The notes beneath the pieces were generated by a model. It saw only the letters and a list, made by a program, of their open reading frames with translations, searched no databases and was not told the DNA's origin. From contig NZ_JADMKV010000045.1 in assembly GCF_015476545.1 (NCBI RefSeq), forward strand, positions 1 through 38,057: a stretch of 38,057 bases of DNA. The letters are read 5' to 3'. The position numbers were made by a program, and so were the translations under genes. Shown here piece after piece: positions 15,564 through 22,859 of the stretch; position 1 is the first letter of the stretch, and every line of letters begins with the position of its first letter. Source of the DNA: Methylobacter sp. BlB1 (GTDB taxonomy: Bacteria > Pseudomonadota > Gammaproteobacteria > Methylococcales > Methylomonadaceae).

Positions 15564-16162
15564 ACTTTCTTATGAAGAAAGACCATGCGAGAAGTCTGCC
15601 CGGTTTCCCGTGGAATGATGTCGCATTGCTGCTCAATTCCTATGTCCATGCCATTACAGCTTGACCGTTCGCTTTCTCTCGCGTTCTTCTACCCCCTAAG
15701 TCAACAGATTACCTTGCGGCTCTCCTGCCATTGCAGGCAACTCGTGGGGCTTACCTTGTTCCACCTAAGTAATAATGTGGATGTTTTAGGCTCTATCTCT
15801 TTCCCGATGGACTTGTTGTTCCTGTGATTGATGACCATATTCAATCAACCTGTCCATATACCTTTTGGTTCAGGCTTATCAGCATCTTTAGCCTGTCTTT
15901 TCCTGACGAGATTTAAACGATAGTTCACATATGTTAGCCATGACATCCTTAGCCTAGAGCCTATACCCCCTTGATGCTGGGAGAGTTCGGTTATCCTCAC
16001 GGAGTCACCTAGACCTTGTGGTCAAGCTTCATTGTCTTGGCAGCTTCACACCTTTCCGTTACCAGAAACGCATGTGCCAATAGGCTCGGAGTAAGGAAAT
16101 ACTCGGTTTCAATTGAAATATTCATCAATTAAAACAATTACTTAGGCAACTTCAAGTCACAC
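15564..16162 (-). ncRNA. Group II intron 5' domains (I-III and start of IV)
   Basis: About 600 nt without a credible protein ORF between exon 1 and the intron-encoded protein, as expected for structured domains I-III. Exon 1 ends CCTTGACCAT, the likely IBS region; the EBS partners were not mapped. Confidence 0.75.
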
Positions 16163-16879
16163 ATGGTCAAGGAAACCCAAGCTGTCCAGCTTGTCCCGCA
16201 TACGACGGAAAGCGTTCAACGCTTTGGCTGTAACGGTGTCTTTGCCGACAAACGATCGCTCGACCAGCTGGTTAGCTTCCTGGGCGATCTCATGAAAAAG
16301 CTGATCACTCATGGAGTTAGTACGCCGAACCAATGCTTCATCCGCCTGCTTCGCGTGCTGAGCCAACGATTCATCCGCTTTCCCGTCCGAATCCGGTCGG
16401 GTAACACGAAAGATAACGTAGTCAAAACGCAATTTGTTGGCCACGCTGGCAACGGGCTCAATGGCACGACGGATAGCATCGCCGAATTCCGGATGGCGGG
16501 CGATCCAATCCTTGGTGTCATTGTCATAGGTCGAGATGAAGTCTTTCTTGGCCTTCTCAAAGGTTTGGGAAAGGTCATCCAGCTCTTTAATAATACGAGG
16601 AATTTCGCTTCTGGGATTGGCAAAACCGCCGAGAAAACGGGTGCCCGATTCCAGGCAAATCCGTTCCGCTTCCTTTTTGATCCGGTTGAATTCCTTCAAC
16701 TTTTCAGGATCGACGGTTTTCTTGGTACCGAGATGCGCCAAATCTTCCGGTGGAAGCTTTGAACCATCGCCGAGCACCAGGTCCTCGGGGCGTAATTTTT
16801 TCGAACTGGTCCAGAGGTTGATGTCCAATTTAACAACATCGATCTGGTCCAGAATAACTTCTGCATTGTGTGTTGACAT
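16163..16879 (-). CDS. DUF3150-like protein, exon 1 (N-terminal 239 aa)
   Basis: Starts MSTHNAEVILDQID behind GGAGACGCAGCT. Helical, with DLSQTFEKAKKDFISTYD and a conserved-looking end ALNAFRRMRDKLDSLGFLDH; reading on into the intron gives only Val and a stop. DUF3150 proteins lie between MoxR-type ATPases and CobT-like VWA proteins in phages and SXT/IncC-type elements, exactly the arrangement here. Function unknown; probably part of the AAA+/VWA complex. Confidence 0.75.
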
Positions 16880-16958
16880 AGCTGCGTCTCCAAAAGAATA
16901 AATACAAGAGAGGGCAGACTACGCCCACCAGGGACGATAGTTGCCCCCTGTGGGTTAA
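16880..16958 (-). promoter_or_regulatory. Leader element before the DUF3150-like gene
   Basis: GGGGGCAACTA pairs with TAGTCTGCCCTC (one bulge), followed by a T-rich stretch. The downstream arm is partly complementary to the RBS region (CTGC/GCAG). Confidence 0.65.
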
Positions 16959-16971
16959 ATACAAAAAGTTG

Positions 16972-17706
16972 TCAGAAATAAAAATCGTCGACTGAGGTCT
17001 CGACCGTAGAGAGGTCAAGCCTTTTGTCGAGCAGATCAAGGCTTTCTGCAATCGAACGGACGGATTCCAGATCCGTGTCGAAGAATGACAAGGCCTGACT
17101 TTCCAGTTTCAGTTGGTCACTGATCTCGACCCCATCTTCATGGCAGAGGGTCACAATGACACCGCTGGGTGCACCTTTTTTCTTCAGCGCCATCAACAAG
17201 AGCAGAGAACCTACTCCGTTTTCTTTCAGCAAAGAGCCGGCACCCGGCTTAATAAGATCGCCAAGATCGTCTTCGATTTTCTCTGCCCATGCGCAATCGG
17301 GATAAGCTCGCAAAATAGCAATCGCGTAACCCGTGACAAGACCCATTAACAGTGAAACAGCTGTGCTGTCCACGTTACTGGGTATCTTGATGCGCCAATA
17401 AATGCGCGCCTCATCCTGGGTAGGCTGGGGATCTTCGCCGGCAGGCTTTGAAGAGGCCGGGGAAGCCTTAGTAATGTTCCCATCATCATCAATCATGACC
17501 TGACCAACATATTGATAGCCTTTCTTCGTTTTCTCAAGAATGCGATTCTGCAAAGGCTGCGCATTCTCAAAGGCTTTCGTCTGTAATTTAGTTCCAGTCT
17601 TGCCCCATCGAAGTGTATAGGTACCATCACCATTGTTGTGAAAAGCCCAATCCTTAGATGAGCCATCGCCATGAATGAAGCGATACAGATCATATTGCTT
17701 TGACAT
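16972..17706 (-). CDS. WGR-domain protein (244 aa)
   Basis: Residues about 1-75 form a WGR domain: KDWAFHNNGDGTYTLRWGKTG holds the WGK variant of the Trp-Gly-Arg signature, then NRILEKTKKGYQYVG. WGR domains bind nucleic acid or protein partners (PARP family, MolR, RecG-associated). The rest is helical and unrecognised. The start ATG is 2 nt after the AAA+ gene's TAA, without a leader, so it is co-translated with the ATPase and probably works with it. Ends SVDDFYF, similar to the DFWF tails of two other proteins here. Confidence 0.8.
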   Translation of the reverse strand: MSKQYDLYRFIHGDGSSKDWAFHNNGDGTYTLRWGKTGTKLQTKAFENAQPLQNRILEKTKKGYQYVGQVMIDDDGNITKASPASSKPAGEDPQPTQDEARIYWRIKIPSNVDSTAVSLLMGLVTGYAIAILRAYPDCAWAEKIEDDLGDLIKPGAGSLLKENGVGSLLLLMALKKKGAPSGVIVTLCHEDGVEISDQLKLESQALSFFDTDLESVRSIAESLDLLDKRLDLSTVETSVDDFYF

Positions 17707-17708
17707 GA

Positions 17709-18677
17709 TTAGTTACTCCAGGCATCGCCGAACACGTCTTGAGCGATACGGTGGATAGCTTCGCGTTGGGCCGGTTCCGCACGCAAGGTGAGGGCACGAT
17801 CCAGCGAGTAAGCCAGCGCATTGGGAGCGCGCTTGTAAGCAATCATGAGATTGGTCCAGCGTACCAATGTTCGGGTGGACATCGTGACACTCAACTCGCC
17901 TGAACCATCAGCACCACCGATAAACAACTTACGGATCTCATTGGCAACCTTGATCATGTTCTCTGTCAACGCTTCCATCACGGAATCGACAGGAATGCCC
18001 ATGCTGGCCAAGACGGATTTCAGGATGTCCTTCTCAACAGAAGCTTCGGGATAACCGACTTCCATTAATCTGAAGCGATCGAGAAACGCAAGGTTCTGCT
18101 GCATGATGCCTTGATAGAGGCCGCTTTGATCGCCTTGGCCGGCCGAGTTGCCGGTAGCAATCAAACGGAACTTGGGATGAGGCTTAATCACTTCGCCGCC
18201 ATTTTGAGGAATCATCAAAGGCTGCCCTTCTATGATATCGTTCAACCCGGCCAGTTCGGCCGGGTCCATCAAGTCAATCTCGTTCAAGATCAACAGATGT
18301 CCATCCCGGACAGCCTTGGCCAAAGGACCATGGACGAAAGTCATGGATCCGTTGACGAGCATGAATTGACCAATGAGGTCATTCAATTCAAGACGACCAT
18401 GGCAGGTCGCTTGTTGAACGGGCCAATTAAGACGGGATGCCACCTGGCAGATCAGCGAAGTCTTGCCGGAACCTGTAGGTCCGGTCAGATACAACGCATC
18501 ACCGAGCGGATTGGCCAGAAAAGCCAATACATCCCTTAGATGTTCATTTCTGAACAAGTATTCCTTTTTGGCCGGAATGGAAGGATGTTGATCATCCTCA
18601 AAACCTTCCACCATCATGGTAGCAGGTGCCTGAATTCCGAATGTTTGGCCGATTGGGAATTTTTTTTGAGTATTCAT
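17709..18677 (-). CDS. MoxR/CobS-like AAA+ ATPase (322 aa)
   Basis: The start MNTQKKFPIGQ at 18677 follows AAGGAAATACACA; upstream in-frame sequence is leader RNA. Walker A is GPTGSGKTS (about residue 70), Walker B LLILNEIDLMD with Asn in place of the usual first Asp, and sensor 1 LIATGNSAGQGD. The C-terminal lid includes VTMSTRTLVRW. It probably forms a hexameric remodelling ring acting with the VWA protein (9207-11054), the WGR protein and the DUF3150-like protein. First gene of operon 2. Confidence 0.9.
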   Translation of the reverse strand: MNTQKKFPIGQTFGIQAPATMMVEGFEDDQHPSIPAKKEYLFRNEHLRDVLAFLANPLGDALYLTGPTGSGKTSLICQVASRLNWPVQQATCHGRLELNDLIGQFMLVNGSMTFVHGPLAKAVRDGHLLILNEIDLMDPAELAGLNDIIEGQPLMIPQNGGEVIKPHPKFRLIATGNSAGQGDQSGLYQGIMQQNLAFLDRFRLMEVGYPEASVEKDILKSVLASMGIPVDSVMEALTENMIKVANEIRKLFIGGADGSGELSVTMSTRTLVRWTNLMIAYKRAPNALAYSLDRALTLRAEPAQREAIHRIAQDVFGDAWSN

Positions 18678-18756
18678 TGTGTATTTCCTTAGTTGTTGAC
18701 CAAGGAAAACACACGTAGCCCGACCGGGGAACATGGATTTCCCCTGGACAGGTTAA
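18678..18756 (-). promoter_or_regulatory. Leader element before the AAA+ gene
   Basis: AACCTGTCCAGGGGAAA, then CCCGGTCGGG in the loop, then GTGTGTTTTCCTT. The last arm pairs with AAGGAAATACAC at the ribosome binding site (TTTCCTT plus GTGT). Confidence 0.7.
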
Positions 18757-18765
18757 AAATATAAA

Positions 18766-18877
18766 GGCGGCAAAACCGCTTAAAAATAGTCACGCTAAAC
18801 GCGCTTCATCGATTCCTTATTTAGAGTGCTGAACTGGCACTTGCTTTTGAGTTCTCTTAGAGAACTACAAAAATTCC
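18766..18877 (-). promoter_or_regulatory. Operon-head repeat, copy 3 (operon 2 promoter and leader)
   Basis: Perfect palindrome GTTCTCTAAGAGAAC, AGTGCCAGTTCAGCACT, CTCTAAATAAGG, tiny ORF, then GCGGTTTTGCCGC followed by a T-rich stretch. The terminal hairpin differs from copy 1 (ACGGC/GCCGT) by compensatory base changes. Confidence 0.6.
18795..18809 (-). CDS. Putative leader minigene MKRV
   Basis: ATG-AAG-CGC-GTT-TAG behind AAGGAATCG, at the same place as in the other operon heads. Translation inferred only. Confidence 0.25.
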   Translation of the reverse strand: MKRV

Positions 18878-18918
18878 GTCTTTCCAGAATACTCGGCACA
18901 AGCATTCTGGAAAGACGG
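18876..18918 (-). terminator. Operon 1 end: perfect 15-bp stem-loop
   Basis: Arms 18876-18890 and 18904-18918 are exactly complementary, with a 13-nt loop, followed on the minus strand by AATTTTTG. Nearly the same sequence as the ends of operons 2 and 3. Confidence 0.6.
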
Positions 18919-18998
18919 CTCAGGCATATTATGTCCTGTATCCGTCTAAATGTTAAATGCTAAAGACGGCAAAATTGCACGCCTTTAGCAAAGAGGAC

Positions 18999-19445
18999 TT
19001 ACCGCTTGCCGCCTGCACTACAAACCAGGATCGCCGCCATCGTCTTTTCGGAAGCAAACTGCCAGTTGATGCTGGACCAATAAGCAAGCTCGAAACCTGA
19101 CTGTACCACGCGAACGTAAGTGCAAGCTGCCGAAGGCCAGCGAATCTCGCGGCCGTTTGCGAGCTTAACCGCTCTCTCAGCGTCATAGACATGGTCTATC
19201 GCAGAGATGGCGTGAGCAAGTTCTTCTTGCGTCCATCCGTGATAATCGGCCAAACGTTTCGCAGTCGCCTTAGGAGGCATGATGTCGACCGTTTCAGTGA
19301 GCTGAGCCAATGAGCTATAGCCCAGATCGGCACAAGCTGGATTGTCCACGTAATGACCATTGCTTACCCTGAAGAACAGATAACCGTCTTCAGTCAGTAC
19401 CGCTTCGGGCTCAACAGGTTTTATAGTGTCTTTATCAAATGACAT
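18999..19445 (-). CDS. Hypothetical protein (148 aa)
   Basis: Starts MSFDKDTIKPVEPEA behind GGAGTTACTAAT. A middle segment, YHGWTQEELAHAISAIDHVYDA, looks helical. No family recognised. Last gene of operon 1. Confidence 0.7.
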   Translation of the reverse strand: MSFDKDTIKPVEPEAVLTEDGYLFFRVSNGHYVDNPACADLGYSSLAQLTETVDIMPPKATAKRLADYHGWTQEELAHAISAIDHVYDAERAVKLANGREIRWPSAACTYVRVVQSGFELAYWSSINWQFASEKTMAAILVCSAGGKR

Positions 19446-19513
19446 ATTAGTAACTCCTTGAAAAGTAAAAATCGCGGAGTTACTCCCTGGCGGGAATAAG
19501 TCCGCGAGGGTTC
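19446..19513 (-). promoter_or_regulatory. Leader element before the 148-aa gene
   Basis: CGCGGA pairs with TCCGCG around a CCCGCCAGGG loop, followed by ATTTTTA. AGTAACTCC is perfectly complementary over 9 bp to GGAGTTACT, the ribosome binding site. The stem sequence differs completely from that of its neighbours. Confidence 0.75.
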
Positions 19514-19551
19514 AAAAATGAAACACGCTTCCTGGAAGGGAAGGTGCCTGA

Positions 19552-19824
19552 TTACATCTGTATGGCTGAATCGATTAAATCCAGCAATTCCCGTGAAACG
19601 CCGCCATGGTTAATCCAGGCTGTAGGTAACGCTTCTCTCGCATCCATTAACGCAAGTTTCAATACCTCATAATCATCAGAGCTATGCAAAACGCAGTTGA
19701 TACGAACGATCAGGTCCGGATCAATGCCTTCCTGTTCAGCAAAGCTTACATCCGGCAATGCGGCTCTGGCTTGTTCCAAAGCCTGCTTTAACCGAAAAAA
19801 ACGATTAGTCAAATATTCCAGCAT
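19552..19824 (-). CDS. Hypothetical protein (90 aa)
   Basis: Start at MLEYLTNRFFRL (19824), 2 nt after the upstream stop, with no leader; probably co-translated. Two similar helical halves (FRLKQALEQARAALPD... and YEVLKLALMDAREALPT...) look like an internal duplication. Function unknown. Confidence 0.6.
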   Translation of the reverse strand: MLEYLTNRFFRLKQALEQARAALPDVSFAEQEGIDPDLIVRINCVLHSSDDYEVLKLALMDAREALPTAWINHGGVSRELLDLIDSAIQM

Positions 19825-19826
19825 AG

Positions 19827-20075
19827 TCAAAATCCCCACGCCTTCAAATTATCCAGAACATCGCCAGCTACCGTAAGGTATGAGCGAATAGGCCGGAGCG
19901 TATCGGCGTCGAGGATCGTGGCAATCGTGTAATGTTTGCCATCATATACAGCGCCCCAGTTCTGACCAGTTTCTCTGTAAATGACAATATCGCACTTCCC
20001 GTTTCTGTTTGTGTAAATACTGGGCTTTTTCACAATCCGAAAAGGACCGAATGTTTTCAGTGTATTAACTGACAT
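19827..20075 (-). CDS. Hypothetical protein (82 aa)
   Basis: Start at MSVNTLKTFGPF behind GGAGACAATC. Small beta-rich protein (KCDIVIYRETGQNWGAVYDGKHYTI). No family recognised. Confidence 0.6.
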   Translation of the reverse strand: MSVNTLKTFGPFRIVKKPSIYTNRNGKCDIVIYRETGQNWGAVYDGKHYTIATILDADTLRPIRSYLTVAGDVLDNLKAWGF

Positions 20076-20130
20076 GATTGTCTCCATAAAGGGGAAAGGT
20101 TATTTTCCTAAAAGAAAAATAAGCTCTCCC
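20076..20130 (-). promoter_or_regulatory. Divergent leader/terminator before the 82-aa gene
   Basis: Arms 20114-20130 (GGGAGAGCTTATTTTTC) and 20091-20107 (GAAAATAACCTTTCCCC) form a long imperfect stem followed by TTT. It lacks the CCC/GGG inner hairpin of the family and has no clear RBS complementarity. Confidence 0.5.
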
Positions 20131-20147
20131 TCAAGATAAATTGAATG

Positions 20148-20315
20148 TTAGGCATTCAATACCGGATGCACTGTCACGCCCTTTTTCATCCGTCTGGCAA
20201 TGTATCGGCGCAGCCGTTCCGCTGTTGTGTCCGGGTCCGTCTTCGCCATTAACTGTATGGTTCCGAGAAAAAATCCGCTGTATGGGTTGCGGAGATTGAA
20301 GGTCTGTAGCTTCAT
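20148..20315 (-). CDS. Small basic protein (55 aa)
   Basis: Encodes MKLQTFNLRNPYSGFF at the start and ends MKKGVTVHPVLNA, behind a good GGAGGATAAC ribosome binding site. The middle is basic (AERLRRYIARRMKKG). Its stop lies in a short perfect hairpin ATTGAATG/CATTCAAT. It is preceded by an imperfect inverted repeat rather than a family leader, and may be a later insertion. Function unknown. Confidence 0.6.
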   Translation of the reverse strand: MKLQTFNLRNPYSGFFLGTIQLMAKTDPDTTAERLRRYIARRMKKGVTVHPVLNA

Positions 20316-20321
20316 GTTATC

Positions 20322-20400
20322 CTCCATGCCTAACCACAGCGTCGAGCAGACGCGGGAAAGCTAGGCAGTTTTCGTTAAGTTCAGTGGCCGCGCTGCTCAC
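20322..20400 (-). repeat. Imperfect inverted repeat upstream of the 55-aa gene
   Basis: TGCCTAGC ... GCGTC-TGCTC-GACGC ... GTTAGGCA gives an outer 8-bp pairing with one mismatch and an inner 5-bp stem. An additional GCGTGAGCAG/CTGCTCGACGC pairing is possible. It superficially resembles an integron attC, but is probably a local regulatory hairpin. Confidence 0.35.
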
Positions 20401-20408
20401 GCTTACTG

Positions 20409-20933
20409 TTAGATTAAGTGCGTCAAAGGCGAGAAAAACGCCAATAACATCAGTTTCCGATCAATATATTGCCGAGCTGCTCGAAAACCGTTCAGCAACG
20501 AATTTGTCATCGCTTTGGGATCGACGCGCAAAACACTGACCATAAACTGATCGGCCTGTTTGGCTGGCGTTTTACTATCAACACGCCAGACATCGCCTTG
20601 TGAGAGCGGGTAAGCGCTCAGAAACTCATGCTCTTTAATCATTTTTGAATGGCCGTCGACTCTTCTGAAAAGGTAATGATCGCCGGATTTCGCACCCAGG
20701 AAAATGTTCGTCAAAAATAAATCCTCATTAACGAACAAACTGAGCTCAAGGTCATGATCTTTAGCAAGATCAATCACTTCCAAGCTGGTAAAAAGGTCTT
20801 TCTCCAGATTTTTTATAGTGCCTTGGCAAGCCTTTTTGGCAAAATCCTGGGCTATTTCGATATCGCCAGCCAGTAAAGCCTGGCAAGCTTCAATCGCATA
20901 TTTCTCTACATCGGATACAGATAAAGTGTTCAT
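20409..20933 (-). CDS. Hypothetical protein (174 aa)
   Basis: Starts MNTLSVSDVEKYAIEAC behind GGAGAAACACC. N-terminal helical pair (ACQALLAGDIEIAQDFAKKACQG), then a beta-rich middle (DLELSLFVNEDLFLTNIFLGAKSG), and a hydrophobic C-terminus (LMLLAFFSPLTHLI). No family recognised. Confidence 0.65.
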   Translation of the reverse strand: MNTLSVSDVEKYAIEACQALLAGDIEIAQDFAKKACQGTIKNLEKDLFTSLEVIDLAKDHDLELSLFVNEDLFLTNIFLGAKSGDHYLFRRVDGHSKMIKEHEFLSAYPLSQGDVWRVDSKTPAKQADQFMVSVLRVDPKAMTNSLLNGFRAARQYIDRKLMLLAFFSPLTHLI

Positions 20934-21013
20934 GGTGTTTCTCCTAAATCAAAATCAGAATGGTGAAACACCAAGCCCCAGACCGGGAAATGGTGTTTCC
21001 CCGGTTGGGTTAA
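20934..21013 (-). promoter_or_regulatory. Leader element before the 174-aa gene
   Basis: GGGGAAACACCA pairs with TGGTGTTTCACC. TGGTGTTTC is also perfectly complementary to GAAACACCA at the ribosome binding site and the A of ATG. Loop CCCGGTCTGGGG. Confidence 0.75.
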
Positions 21014-21014
21014 G

Positions 21015-21362
21015 TTAATGCAAGAACTTGCGTATTTTTGCCAGACGGTACAGTACCGAATCCCGAATGGTATCGGGATCAAGTCCTGTCAATCGGCAGC
21101 AATTGTCAAAACTGAATGGATTGGGATCATTGTCATCCGTTATCCACTTGTGTATTTCGACCACGGTTTTCAATGAGCAGCGGTTGTCAAACAGATTCCG
21201 CAAAGAATCCTGCAGAAGACATTCGCAGACATGGATAATCTCCTCTTCAGACCAAGGCGGTGTTTCTTCCAGCAAGGGTTCCGTGCTGTGAAGCCATAGC
21301 CACTCATCCTCGATCCAATCGAGATTAAGCGAAGGATCAAATCCTCGGGATCGTCGGCGCAT
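21015..21362 (-). CDS. Conserved hypothetical protein (115 aa)
   Basis: Start at MRRRSRGFDPSLN behind GGAGGCACT. The C-terminal stretch NPFSFDNCCRLTGLDPDTIRDSVL resembles a motif I recall from proteobacterial hypothetical proteins of similar size. Probably helical. Function unknown. Confidence 0.65.
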   Translation of the reverse strand: MRRRSRGFDPSLNLDWIEDEWLWLHSTEPLLEETPPWSEEEIIHVCECLLQDSLRNLFDNRCSLKTVVEIHKWITDDNDPNPFSFDNCCRLTGLDPDTIRDSVLYRLAKIRKFLH

Positions 21363-21424
21363 AGTGCCTCCAAAAAAAGGGGAACACATGCACCCAGCGG
21401 GGACAGTGTTCCCCGGTGGGTTAA
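21363..21424 (-). promoter_or_regulatory. Leader element before the 115-aa gene
   Basis: GGGGAACAC pairs perfectly with GTGTTCCCC, followed by eight T. ACCCA upstream can pair with TGGGT in the loop, a pseudoknot option. RBS complementarity is short. Confidence 0.75.
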
Positions 21425-21446
21425 AAAATTACCGACTAAAGGCTCG

Positions 21447-22445
21447 TCAGAACCAGAAATCGCGCTCTAATGTAGACATGACCGCATCCATTGAGAAGGG
21501 CACAGTTGCCTTGTCCTCGTCCTTGGTCGTAACACGCGTTCGTTCCGAGGACGGCTTACGAAATTGCTCCAGAAAGGCGGGATCGACATCGGGTTGCAAG
21601 GCCATTAACGCCGCCTTGTAATCGACGCTGCCCTGAACCAGAAAGCGGCTGACTCTAAGTCCTGCGCTTTCGGCCTGGGCGTATTCACCCATCAAGTCCA
21701 GGAAGCCTTTTTCAATGTCGGCCTGCTGCCGCAAAAGAGGCTCGATCCGGGCTTTCAATTCCCTGATCGTTTCCTCATTCCGATGGTAATCGGCTGCAAG
21801 CAATTGCCATTGATCCAACTCCTGGCCGGGCGGGATGTAGATATCTCTGTCCGGATCCGTTGGCGGCGGCTGATTCTTTTTCAAACGCTCGACAAACTCG
21901 CGCGCTTTAAAGATCAGCTCATGAATCAATTGATCATCTCTTAGAATCAAGAAATCGAGTTGCTCCTTGTCGTTCCAGTAGAGCGACAAATAACCTCGAT
22001 CGGTCTCGGCAACCGCAATCTGCTGCTGGACTTGATAGTAATACCGCTGGTAAATCTTCGAATTGACGCCGTTTTGTTGCGCGTCACGAAAATTGGCTTC
22101 CATCGGCACTTTCAATTCCACCGGAATCCCGTCATCGTCCAGGCCATCAAACGAGGCCCGAAGAAATGGGAATTCTTCAGATTCGGCACAGATCGGCAAA
22201 AGCAGGGTGTTATGCCGGCGTTCAAAAGAACTGCGCGCGGTGGATTCAAGGCGAATGCCACGTTGAACAAAGGGATTGTTGGCCAGATTATCTGGCAGCG
22301 TAATCCCTTTTTTCTCCGTATACAGACGGTAAATTGTCCTTGCCGAACACTTCCCAAGCACCACGATAGCTTCCGATGCCGAAACACCGGAAGTCCGCCA
22401 TTCATGCCATTCGGGCGTGCGCTGCGGAAAGTTGACAATTTTCAT
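21447..22445 (-). CDS. YqaJ/lambda-type exonuclease (332 aa)
   Basis: Begins MKIVNFPQRTPEWHEWR. Family motifs: RTSGVSASEA (GxxAS-like), FVQRGIRLES with the conserved Glu, ASFDGL (metal-binding Asp), VELKVP (ExK) and YYYQVQQQIAV. It digests one strand of double-stranded DNA ends so that the Bet protein (22860-23888) can load and anneal, with SSB in the same operon. Length exceeds lambda Exo (226 aa) by a helical C-terminal region ending RDFWF, a tail shared with the DUF3150-like protein. The start overlaps the stop of a 45-aa ORF, implying coupling. Confidence 0.9.
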   Translation of the reverse strand: MKIVNFPQRTPEWHEWRTSGVSASEAIVVLGKCSARTIYRLYTEKKGITLPDNLANNPFVQRGIRLESTARSSFERRHNTLLLPICAESEEFPFLRASFDGLDDDGIPVELKVPMEANFRDAQQNGVNSKIYQRYYYQVQQQIAVAETDRGYLSLYWNDKEQLDFLILRDDQLIHELIFKAREFVERLKKNQPPPTDPDRDIYIPPGQELDQWQLLAADYHRNEETIRELKARIEPLLRQQADIEKGFLDLMGEYAQAESAGLRVSRFLVQGSVDYKAALMALQPDVDPAFLEQFRKPSSERTRVTTKDEDKATVPFSMDAVMSTLERDFWF

Positions 22446-22579
22446 TGTCGATCTCCCGTTTCACGCAAGCTCCAGAATTTTCTGAGGACGCCGAACCCTT
22501 GGCGACGAATAATCGTCGGGGTGTCGTACTCACGGTAGTCAATGCCGTACCACAACTTGTTGATTATTATTATCGTCAT
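22442..22579 (-). CDS. Small protein coupled to the exonuclease (45 aa)
   Basis: Starts MTIIIINKLWYGIDYREYD behind GGAGGCATT and ends LRETGDRQ, with its TGA overlapping the exonuclease ATG. It is the leader-controlled first cistron of this unit. Function unknown. Confidence 0.65.
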   Translation of the reverse strand: MTIIIINKLWYGIDYREYDTPTIIRRQGFGVLRKFWSLRETGDRQ

Positions 22580-22645
22580 AATGCCTCCAAAAAATAATGG
22601 GAAGCACGATGAACCACAAGGGAACGATGCTTCCCAAGCGGGTTA
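22580..22645 (-). promoter_or_regulatory. Leader element before the 45-aa ORF and exonuclease
   Basis: GGGAAGCA pairs with TGCTTCCC, followed by ATTATTTTTT. The downstream arm is partly complementary to GGAGGCA of the ribosome binding site. Confidence 0.7.
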
Positions 22646-22666
22646 ATAATTTAGTAATGAAACTTA

Positions 22667-22777
22667 CTTAAGAACCGTTCCGAATAACTCAGGAAAGGTC
22701 AGATCTCCGATTAATGCCAGCGTAAAAGTCAGCGCGATGAACAAAAAGGATATGCAGTTGATAAGTATGTCTTTCAT
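22667..22777 (-). CDS. Small single-pass membrane protein (36 aa)
   Basis: MKDILINCISFLFIALTF begins a hydrophobic stretch of about 20 residues, ending PELFGNGS. The ribosome binding site CGGAGCATCTT lies in a leader element, which supports it as a real gene. Function unknown. Confidence 0.55.
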
Positions 22778-22847
22778 AAGATGCTCCGAAAAAATAAAGG
22801 GCATCCTTGATCCCCATGCGGGCATTCAGAATGCCCGAAAGGGTTGA
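22778..22847 (-). promoter_or_regulatory. Leader element before the 36-aa gene
   Basis: GGGCATTC pairs with GGATGCCC, followed by TTTATTTTTT. GATGC is complementary to GCATC of the ribosome binding site. A short competing hairpin GGGCATTC/GAATGCCC is also perfect. Confidence 0.7.
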
Positions 22848-22859
22848 TACAGTTAACAA

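Larger units (their letters stand above)
13736..16162 (-). mobile_element. Group II intron inserted in the DUF3150-like gene (2427 nt)
   Basis: The 5' boundary GTGTGACTTGAAG at 16162 matches the group II consensus GUGYG. The 3' boundary ends ...CCCGAT at 13736, the AY end. Domain V is recognisable at 13777-13810 (GAGCCG...CGGTTC, 34 nt), with domain VI downstream. With these boundaries the flanking exons join in frame. An intron-encoded protein with RT and HNH domains lies in domain IV. It appears intact, so splicing may still produce the host protein. Confidence 0.9.

Noticed and set aside
20148-20400. Integron cassette with attC-like site around the 55-aa gene (GCCTAAC after the ORF, GTTAGGC before it)
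   Set aside because: Only the outer boxes match, with one mismatch; there is no integrase, and the inner boxes do not show the usual attC pattern with an unpaired base. Kept as an imperfect inverted repeat.
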